From contig DMKW01000049.1 in assembly GCA_003454135.1 (NCBI GenBank), forward strand, positions 1-11,722: 11,722 bases of DNA, given 5' to 3'. Under the pieces are notes generated by a model. It searched no databases. It saw only the letters and a list, made by a program, of their open reading frames with translations, and was not told the origin of the DNA. Both the position numbers and the translations under genes were made by a program. This document shows, piece by piece, positions 7,163-11,722 of this stretch (its first letter is position 1; every line of letters begins with the position of its first letter). This DNA comes from Microbacteriaceae bacterium (GTDB taxonomy: Bacteria > Actinomycetota > Actinomycetes > Actinomycetales > Microbacteriaceae).

Positions 7163-7890
7163 TTCTTCTTGCTCCTCGCAGTGGCAGGCCCCGCCGCCGA
7201 GATCCCGCGGTCGAGCGCGTAATCGGCGAGGAGATCGCGGAGCAAACGCCTGCCACGATGCAGGCGGCTCATGACGGTCCCCACGGGGGTTTTCATGATG
7301 TCGGCAATCTCCTGGTAGGAGAAGCCCTCGACGTCGGCGAAGTACACGGCCATACGGAAATCCTCGGGGATCGCCTGCAGGGCGTCTTTCACCGCACTGT
7401 CGGGCAGGTGGTCGATCGCTTCGGCCTCGGCCGAGCGGGTCGAGCGACCCTGCGTGACAGACTCGGCGCCGCCGAGCTGCCAGTCCTCAAGATCGTCAAT
7501 CGTGCCCTGATAGGGGTCGCGCTGCTTCTTGCGGTAGTTGTTGATGAACGTGTTCGTGAGGATGCGGTACAGCCACGCCTTGAGGTTGGTGCCCTGCTGA
7601 AACTGGCCGAACGCGGCGAAAGCCTTGACAAAGGTCTCCTGCACGAGATCGGCAGCGTCGGCGGGGTTTCGCGTCATGCGCAACCCGGCCGCGTAAAGCT
7701 GATCCATGAACGGAATCGCCTGGGTCTCGAAAAGAGCCCGGACATCCGCCTTCGCGCTTGCCTCCGCCTGCGTTTCCGGCTCCGGCGCCGTCGTGTCTTC
7801 CGTCGAATTCGTCATCGTCGCCAAGCTTACTTTGCCGGGCGGTCGAGATGCCGGGCGCGTGACGCCTGGCCGTTCGAGTACGAGAGTCAC
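7159..7890 (-). CDS. sigR: ECF sigma factor SigR/SigH (thiol-oxidative stress)
   Basis: This is a group IV sigma factor of the SigR/SigH type, 243 residues from the GTG at 7890. Region 2 spans about 60-122 (FMDQLYAAGLRMTRNPADAA, DLVQETFVKAFAAF, TNLKAWLYRILTNTFINNYR) and binds core polymerase and the -10 element. Region 4 spans about 168-222, with SYQEIADIMKTPVGTVMSRL as the -35-reading helix-turn-helix. Residues 26-50 are acidic and poorly conserved. Two starts are possible. GTG 7890 has GGAAAG 7 bases upstream. ATG 7815 (Met26 of the long form) has no clear ribosome site but gives an N-terminus closer to usual family length. In S. coelicolor, SigR exists as short and N-terminally extended forms, so both may be used here. 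The gene overlaps rsrA by 4 bases and is probably self-activated from the promoter at 7935-7960. Confidence 0.93.
   Translation of the reverse strand: MTLVLERPGVTRPASRPPGKVSLATMTNSTEDTTAPEPETQAEASAKADVRALFETQAIPFMDQLYAAGLRMTRNPADAADLVQETFVKAFAAFGQFQQGTNLKAWLYRILTNTFINNYRKKQRDPYQGTIDDLEDWQLGGAESVTQGRSTRSAEAEAIDHLPDSAVKDALQAIPEDFRMAVYFADVEGFSYQEIADIMKTPVGTVMSRLHRGRRLLRDLLADYALDRGISAAGPATARSKKK
7172..7177 (-). promoter_or_regulatory. Ribosome-binding site of rsrA inside sigR
   Basis: GAGGAG on the minus strand, 9 bases before the rsrA ATG and inside the 3' end of sigR. It is the clearest Shine-Dalgarno sequence in the window and supports the overlapping rsrA start. Confidence 0.7.
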
Positions 7891-7925
7891 TGCTGTGCTT
7901 TCCGTCGCATGATGTGAAGTGCCGA

Positions 7926-7931
7926 TACCCT
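7926..7931 (+). promoter_or_regulatory. Candidate -10 box for leaderless aroA
   Basis: TACCCT (TANNNT pattern) ends 8 bases before the aroA ATG at 7940. No Shine-Dalgarno sequence precedes the ATG. A transcript starting 7-9 bases after the box would begin at about the start codon, as in the leaderless mRNAs common in actinobacteria. The -35 is poor. Confidence 0.45.
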
Positions 7932-7934
7932 AGT

Positions 7935-7960
7935 AACCGATGCAGGTATTCAAGTATTCC
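7935..7960 (-). promoter_or_regulatory. Sigma-R (SigR/SigH) type promoter driving sigR-rsrA
   Basis: On the minus strand GGAAT (7956-7960) is followed by exactly 18 bases and then GTT (7935-7937). That is the published S. coelicolor sigma-R consensus GGAAT-N18-GTT. It points at sigR, with an expected transcript start near 7927, about 37 bases before GTG 7890 and 112 before ATG 7815. The -35 element lies inside codons 6-7 of aroA. Positive autoregulation of sigR is established in Streptomyces and Mycobacterium, so position and match agree. Confidence 0.8.
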
Positions 7961-9340
7961 GGGCCGCAGTTCAACCCCTTCGGCGACGACGAACCCATTG
8001 TCGACGGCGCGACGGGCCCTTGGCCGGCGCCCGTCGCCCCGAGGCCGCTCTCCGCGCGTCTAAGCCTTCCCGGATCGAAGTCGCTCACCAATCGCGAACT
8101 CGTGCTCTCGGCCATCGCCGACGGCCCGTCGACCCTGCGCGCGCCCCTGCACTCGCGCGACACCGCCCTCATGATCCAGGCCCTCCGAGCGCTCGGCACC
8201 GTGATCGATGAGCTCCCGGGCGACAACGCCTACGGTCCGGACCTGAGGATCACGCCGGTCGAACTCGCCGGGGGAACCTCGATCGACTGCGGCCTCGCCG
8301 GCACGGTCATGCGATTTCTTCCGCCCGTCGCCGCGCTCGCGCTCGGACCGGTCGCCTTCGACGGCGACGACGCCGCCCGCAAGCGACCCATGCGCGCCAC
8401 GATCGATTCGCTTCGCGCCCTCGGGGTCGACGTGAACGACGACGGTCGCGGCAAACTCCCGTTCAGTCTGTACGGCACCGGTTCGGTTCGCGGGGGTGAA
8501 ATCGAGATCGACGCGAGCGCATCGAGCCAATTCGTCTCCGGCCTCCTGCTGGTGGGGGCGCGCTTCGAGAACGGCCTCACCCTCCGACACACTGGCGACG
8601 GCCTGCCGAGCCTCGGGCACATCGAGATGACGATCGCCACGCTCGCGCGCCGAGGCGTCATCGTCGAGAGCCCCGAGTCGGGCGTCTGGGTCGTGCCACC
8701 GGGGCCGATCGCGGGTGCCGACATCGCGATCGAACCCGACCTCTCCAATGCCGGACCGTTTCTCGGCGCCGCTCTCGTCGCCGGCGGGTCGGTCACCATC
8801 ACCGGCTGGCCAACGGAGACGACGCAGGTGGGCGCCGAGATGGCCACCATCCTCGGCGACATGGGGGCGGAGGTGCGCTTCGCGGAGACCGGAGGCGGTC
8901 TGGGCGAACTCACCGTCACGGGCACCGGGGCGATCCACGGCATCCGGCTCGACAATGCGAGCGAGCTCGCCCCGACCGTCGCCGCCCTCGCTGCCCTCGC
9001 CGCCAGCGAGACGGTGCTCACCGGAATCGCGCACCTGCGCGGCCACGAAACGGACAGGCTCGCGGCGCTGAGCACGGAAATCAACGCCATCGGCGGGGAC
9101 GTGACGGAGACGGATGACGGCCTCGTCATCCGGCCCCGTCCGCTGCGCGGCGGCCTCTGGCACAGCTACGAGGACCACCGCATGGCCACGGCCGGCGCCA
9201 TCATCGGGCTCGCCGTGCCCGGAATCCTCATCGACGACATCGGCACGACCGCGAAGACACTCCCGCAATTCGCCGAGCTCTGGATGGGTCCCACCCTGGG
9301 TCTCGCCACGCCGACCGTCGACCCCCTCGGCCTGCTGTGA
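7940..9340 (+). CDS. aroA: 3-phosphoshikimate 1-carboxyvinyltransferase (EPSP synthase)
   Basis: This 466-residue enzyme of the shikimate pathway transfers enolpyruvyl from PEP to shikimate 3-phosphate and is the glyphosate target. Recognisable parts include LPGSKSLTNRELVLSAIADG (43-62), CGLAGTVMRF (117-126) for PEP binding, and DASASSQFVSGLLLVGA (191-207). Also present are DLSNAGPFLGAA (267-278), LDNASELAPTVAALAAL (337-353), GIAHLRGHETDRLAAL (362-377) and YEDHRMA (410-416). An N-terminal extension of about 40 residues (MQVFKYSGPQFNPFG, then an Ala/Pro-rich stretch) precedes the catalytic core and accounts for a length above the roughly 430 of E. coli. The ATG at 7940 is the only start that includes this extension. 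It is divergent from sigR, with 49 bases between start codons, and is followed by rsgA after 36 bases, probably in one transcript. Confidence 0.97.
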   Translation: MQVFKYSGPQFNPFGDDEPIVDGATGPWPAPVAPRPLSARLSLPGSKSLTNRELVLSAIADGPSTLRAPLHSRDTALMIQALRALGTVIDELPGDNAYGPDLRITPVELAGGTSIDCGLAGTVMRFLPPVAALALGPVAFDGDDAARKRPMRATIDSLRALGVDVNDDGRGKLPFSLYGTGSVRGGEIEIDASASSQFVSGLLLVGARFENGLTLRHTGDGLPSLGHIEMTIATLARRGVIVESPESGVWVVPPGPIAGADIAIEPDLSNAGPFLGAALVAGGSVTITGWPTETTQVGAEMATILGDMGAEVRFAETGGGLGELTVTGTGAIHGIRLDNASELAPTVAALAALAASETVLTGIAHLRGHETDRLAALSTEINAIGGDVTETDDGLVIRPRPLRGGLWHSYEDHRMATAGAIIGLAVPGILIDDIGTTAKTLPQFAELWMGPTLGLATPTVDPLGLL

Positions 9341-9376
9341 GCGCATGACAGGGGCGGCAGTGAGCGGGGCGACCAC

Positions 9377-10402
9377 GTGAGCTGGCTCACCGACGTCGAA
9401 GACGACGACGAGGACAAGTACGCCGACTACGAGGCGAGGTCCCGGCCGAACCCCAAGGGCAACCGGGCACGCACCAAGATCCGCCCGGAACACGTTGATG
9501 CCGTCACCGGGCGTGTGTTCACCGTCGACCGTGGGCGGTACTCCGTGCTCGTCGGCGAGGGCACGCCGGGAGAGCATGAGGCGACGGCCTCGAGAGCGAG
9601 CGAGCTGCGCAAGCAGGCAATCGTCACGGGCGACCTCGTCGACCTCGTCGGCGATACGTCGGGAGACGAAGGCACCCTCTCCCGCATAGTGCGCATCCAG
9701 CCGAGGACAACGGTGCTGCGCCGCAGCGCGGATGATTCGGACGAGGTCGAGCGCATCATCGTGGCCAACGCCGACCAAATGCTCATCGTCGTCGCCGCCG
9801 CGAACCCGGAGCCCCGGCCCCGGCTCGTGGACCGCTACCTCGTCGCGGCGTTCGACGCGGGACTCAAGCCGATCCTCTGCATCACCAAGACCGACCTCGC
9901 CGACCCCACCGACTTTCTCGCCAACTTCGCGGCCCTCGACGTCACGGTGGTGAAGAGCGGCGCGGACGCGATGCCGACCGAGGAGATCATGCGGCTGCTC
10001 GTGGGGCACACAACCGTCGCGGTCGGCCACTCCGGCGTCGGCAAGTCCACCCTCGTCAATGCACTCGTGCCAGACGCCAACCGGGCCATCGGCCGGGTAA
10101 ATGCGGTCACCGGCCGGGGCAGGCACACGTCGTCGTCCACGATCTCCTACCGGGTGGGCGACGGCTGGATCATCGACACCCCCGGGGTGCGCTCGTTCGG
10201 GCTCGGGCACGTCAACCCGGAGAACATCCTGCGCTCGTTCACCGACCTCGCGAAGATCGCCGAGGACTGCCCGCGCGGCTGCACCCACCTGCCGGACGCG
10301 CCGGATTGCGCGATCATCGAGCGGGTCGAAGCCGGCGAACTCGGCGATGCCGGCGCCATGCGGCTCGACTCATTTCAGCGCCTGTTAACCTCGCTCGCCT
10401 GA
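9377..10402 (+). CDS. rsgA: Small ribosomal subunit biogenesis GTPase RsgA
   Basis: This 341-residue circularly permuted GTPase acts in late 30S subunit maturation. An N-terminal OB-fold region (about 40-110) is preceded by a highly charged stretch (VEDDDEDKYADYEARSR, 7-23). The GTPase motifs appear in permuted order. TKTD (170-173) is the G4 motif, with Thr where NKxD has Asn. GHSGVGKST (217-225) is the P-loop, GRGRHTSSST (246-255) the G2/switch region and DTPG (267-270) is G3. The C-terminal zinc knuckle is Cys298, Cys302, His304, Cys311 (CPRGCTHLPDAPDC). The start is a GTG with only a weak G-rich ribosome site, 36 bases after aroA. The last 16 codons are duplicated 192 bases downstream in the gap before hisN. 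Confidence 0.96.
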   Translation: MSWLTDVEDDDEDKYADYEARSRPNPKGNRARTKIRPEHVDAVTGRVFTVDRGRYSVLVGEGTPGEHEATASRASELRKQAIVTGDLVDLVGDTSGDEGTLSRIVRIQPRTTVLRRSADDSDEVERIIVANADQMLIVVAAANPEPRPRLVDRYLVAAFDAGLKPILCITKTDLADPTDFLANFAALDVTVVKSGADAMPTEEIMRLLVGHTTVAVGHSGVGKSTLVNALVPDANRAIGRVNAVTGRGRHTSSSTISYRVGDGWIIDTPGVRSFGLGHVNPENILRSFTDLAKIAEDCPRGCTHLPDAPDCAIIERVEAGELGDAGAMRLDSFQRLLTSLA

Positions 10403-10408
10403 CCGCCG
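10349..10408 (+). repeat. Direct repeat copy 1 (rsgA 3' end, includes the stop codon)
   Basis: A 60-base segment covering the last codons of rsgA, the TGA and 6 following bases. It recurs at 10541-10599 with about 6 substitutions and one single-base deletion (about 88% identity by eye). This copy is in frame and functional. Confidence 0.8.
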
Positions 10409-10435
10409 TCTTCCGGTCCCGCCCCCTTTCCAACT

Positions 10436-10521
10436 TTCCGAAATCCATGCATTTCTGCCCCGACCTCGGCGTGTTGCCGCTGAAATGCGGCGTGTCGACC
10501 TCGATTGCATGGATTTCGGAA
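10436..10521. repeat. 86-bp palindromic intergenic element (REP/MITE-like)
   Basis: Perfect 16-base inverted arms TTCCGAAATCCATGCA (10436-10451) and TGCATGGATTTCGGAA (10506-10521) enclose a 54-base centre. The centre has its own hairpin GCCGC-TGAAAT-GCGGC (10476-10491). It also has GCATTTC (10449-10455) pairing with GAAATGC (10482-10488), which competes with the outer stem. CGACCTCG occurs twice (10461-10468, 10496-10503) and GCGTGT twice (10469-10474, 10490-10495), in swapped order. The arms are AT-rich compared with the surroundings. It could act as an mRNA 3' stabiliser, a weak terminator of rsgA, or a short non-autonomous mobile element. There is no T-run for a classical terminator and no coding sequence. 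Confidence 0.75.
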
Positions 10522-10540
10522 GTGACGACTGGGCGCGGCC

Positions 10541-10599
10541 GCCGGTGCCATGCGGCTCGACTCATTCAGGGTCTGTTAACCCCGCTGACCTGACCGCCG
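10541..10599 (+). repeat. Direct repeat copy 2 (diverged relic of rsgA 3' end)
   Basis: Second copy of the rsgA end, 192 bases downstream of the first. Reading in the same register gives AGAMRLDSF and then diverges because one T is missing, reaching a stop after RVC. It is therefore not translated as part of rsgA. Its right end (CCTGACCGCCG) contributes the likely -35 region of hisN. Confidence 0.75.
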
Positions 10600-10617
10600 C
10601 CGCGCCTGCCTTAGCCT
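10590..10617 (+). promoter_or_regulatory. Candidate hisN promoter (leaderless)
   Basis: CTGACC (10590-10595, 4 of 6 to TTGACA), a 16-base spacer and TAGCCT (10612-10617, TANNNT). The GTG of hisN follows after 7 bases, so the transcript would begin at about the start codon. No Shine-Dalgarno sequence precedes the GTG, consistent with a leaderless mRNA. Confidence 0.4.
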
Positions 10618-10624
10618 TGATTCC

Positions 10625-11452
10625 GTGACCGACACCGCGCACCCGACCCACTCGCTCCAGTCCGACCTGAGGCTCGCCCGCGAACTTGCCGACATGGCCG
10701 ACGCCATCTCGATGGACCGGTTTCGCGCCAACGACCTCGCCGTGTCGATGAAACCGGACATGACGCACGTGACGGATGCCGACAAGGCCGTCGAGGCGGC
10801 CATCCGCGGCGCACTCCGCGACAGCCGTCCGAACGACTCTGTGCTTGGTGAGGAGGCCGGCGAAGAGGCCGGAGTCGGCGGTTCCGCCGCGCGCCAGTGG
10901 ATCATCGATCCGATCGACGGCACGGCGAACTACGTGCGCGGCGTGCCCGTCTGGGCGAGCCTCATTTCACTCGCCGTCGACGGCGTGCCGGTCGTCGGCG
11001 TCGTGAGCGCGCCCGCCCTCGGCAAGCGCTGGTGGGCGGCGACAGGGCTCGGCGCCTTCATCGACGAGTCGCTCGGTTCGGCGACAAGTTCGAGCGAGCG
11101 GCGCATCGCCGTCTCTGCGGTGAGCGAACTCGCCGACGCGTCGATGAGCTGTAGCGGTCTCAGCCGCTGGGAGCAGGCCGGCAAGCTCGAGCAGTTTCTC
11201 GGCCTTACGAGAAGTGTGTGGCGCAGCCGAGACTACGGGGACATGTGGCCGTACATGATGGTCGCGGAGGGGCTCGTGGAGATCGCCGGAGAGTTCGACC
11301 TCAAACCGTGGGACATGGCCGCGCTCATTCCCATCGTCGAGGAGGCCGGCGGCCGATTCACCTCGGTGCGCGGGGAATCGGGACCGTGGCACGGCTCGGC
11401 GCTTGCGACGAACGGGCTCCTGCACGCCCAGGTCATCGATCGGCTCGCCTGA
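10625..11452 (+). CDS. hisN: Histidinol-phosphatase, inositol monophosphatase superfamily
   Basis: This 275-residue protein is of the actinobacterial HisN type. It removes phosphate from L-histidinol phosphate in the penultimate part of histidine biosynthesis. Superfamily motifs: VTDADKAVE (49-57); GEE (75-77) and IDPIDGTANY (94-103), with metal ligands Glu76 or 77, Asp95 and Asp98; and EFDLKPWDMAALIPIVEEAGG (223-243), with Asp230 as the last metal ligand. The GEEAG motif is followed by a second EEAG, a small tandem repeat. The start GTG at 10625 is supported by the TANNNT box 7 bases upstream. Assignment to hisN over other IMPase-fold phosphatases (such as CysQ or SuhB) rests on the N-terminal LARELADMADAISMDRF pattern and the rsgA-hisN neighbourhood. 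Its stop codon is 3 bases from the crcB stop. Confidence 0.88.
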   Translation: MTDTAHPTHSLQSDLRLARELADMADAISMDRFRANDLAVSMKPDMTHVTDADKAVEAAIRGALRDSRPNDSVLGEEAGEEAGVGGSAARQWIIDPIDGTANYVRGVPVWASLISLAVDGVPVVGVVSAPALGKRWWAATGLGAFIDESLGSATSSSERRIAVSAVSELADASMSCSGLSRWEQAGKLEQFLGLTRSVWRSRDYGDMWPYMMVAEGLVEIAGEFDLKPWDMAALIPIVEEAGGRFTSVRGESGPWHGSALATNGLLHAQVIDRLA

Positions 11453-11455
11453 GAG

Positions 11456-11722
11456 TCAGAGCAGCGAGCCGATCCACAGCCCGAAGCTCGCGGCGAGCAC
11501 GGACACCACGAGCATGCCCAGGCCGTTGCCGAGCGCGGCGGCGAAGCGGCGGCTCTGGAGCAAGCGCACCGTCTCCACGCTCGCCGTGCTGAAGGTCGTG
11601 TAACCGCCCATGAGCCCCGTGCCGAGCACGAGGCGCCATTCCGCGGAGATCGCCCCGTTCAACGCGAGCCCGACGAGCAGCCCGAGCACGAGCGAGCCGG
11701 TCACGTTGATCACCGTCGTGCC
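11456..11722 (-). CDS. crcB: CrcB/Fluc fluoride channel, N-terminus outside window
   Basis: The C-terminal 88 residues of a fluoride exporter of the CrcB/Fluc family, usually about 110-130 residues with four membrane helices working as a dual-topology dimer. Visible parts are the family's Gly-Asn motif and helix 2 (GTTVINVTGSLVLGLL), helix 3 with the broken centre GTGLMGGYTTFSTASVE, and helix 4 (LGNGLGMLVVSVLAASFGLW). The reading frame continues upstream of the GTG at 11713 (GTT before VINVTG), so the true start lies beyond 11722. In the TTFST motif the second Phe of the Fluc phenylalanine box is Ala (codon 11582-11584). Such divergence occurs in paired CrcB1/CrcB2 proteins, which would fit a partner gene just outside the window. 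It converges with hisN. Confidence 0.93.
   Translation of the reverse strand, partial: GTTVINVTGSLVLGLLVGLALNGAISAEWRLVLGTGLMGGYTTFSTASVETVRLLQSRRFAAALGNGLGMLVVSVLAASFGLWIGSLL

Noticed and set aside
8060..10288. 742-residue open frame antisense to aroA and rsgA
   Set aside because: Both sense genes share the same reading register, so GC-rich codon bias leaves the same antisense frame open across the junction. The translation has no recognisable domain.
10436..10521. Reading the palindromic element as a simple rho-independent terminator of rsgA
   Set aside because: The loop is 54 bases and no T-run follows either arm; a stabilising or mobile-element role fits at least as well.
10306..10593. 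Short open frames on both strands across the rsgA-hisN gap
   Set aside because: No ribosome sites, no recognisable protein; they cross the palindromic element and the end of rsgA.
1..11722. Defence system, prophage or CRISPR
   Set aside because: All substantial genes are recognisable housekeeping or stress genes, and there are no regularly spaced repeats or phage genes.

Overview
The window looks like high-GC Actinomycetota chromosome, most likely family Microbacteriaceae. The evidence is a fused alpha-ketoglutarate dehydrogenase E1/E2 (Kgd/OdhA type), a CBS-containing GuaB1 protein, a SigR/RsrA thiol-stress pair, and the sigR, aroA, rsgA, hisN order often seen in actinobacteria. Almost all of it is core metabolism or stress response. 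No CRISPR array, transposase, prophage gene, tRNA or rRNA was seen.

Layout. Positions 1-959 (minus) hold the N-terminal 319 residues of a CNNM/CBS membrane protein (CorC/HlyC family), cut by the window edge. Positions 1083-2522 (minus) hold guaB1. A 158-bp divergent intergenic region follows, rich in small inverted repeats including a near-perfect 19-bp palindrome. It leads into kgd (2681-6475, plus), the TCA-cycle E1/E2 fusion. A small DUF1905/YdeI-like gene (6497-6904, plus) converges on the rsrA-sigR operon (6920-7890, minus). Divergent from sigR are aroA (7940-9340), rsgA (9377-10402) and hisN (10625-11452), all plus strand. The window ends in the C-terminal 88 residues of a CrcB/Fluc fluoride channel (11456-11722, minus), convergent with hisN.

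Regulation visible in the sequence. A match to the sigma-R consensus (GGAAT, 18 bases, GTT) reads toward sigR from inside the first codons of aroA. It is probably the sigR autoregulatory promoter and overlaps the putative aroA promoter. Candidate -10 boxes of the form TANNNT lie 7 or 8 bases before the starts of guaB1, aroA and hisN, a pattern that fits leaderless mRNAs.

The least ordinary stretch is the 222-bp rsgA-hisN gap. It contains an 86-bp element with perfect 16-bp inverted-repeat ends and nested secondary repeats. The element is bracketed by two diverged copies (about 88% identical by eye) of a ~60-bp segment that includes the rsgA stop codon. This may be a REP- or MITE-like element plus a local duplication that also supplied part of the hisN promoter. 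It is the best candidate for something undescribed, though it is a repeat element and not a new multigene system.
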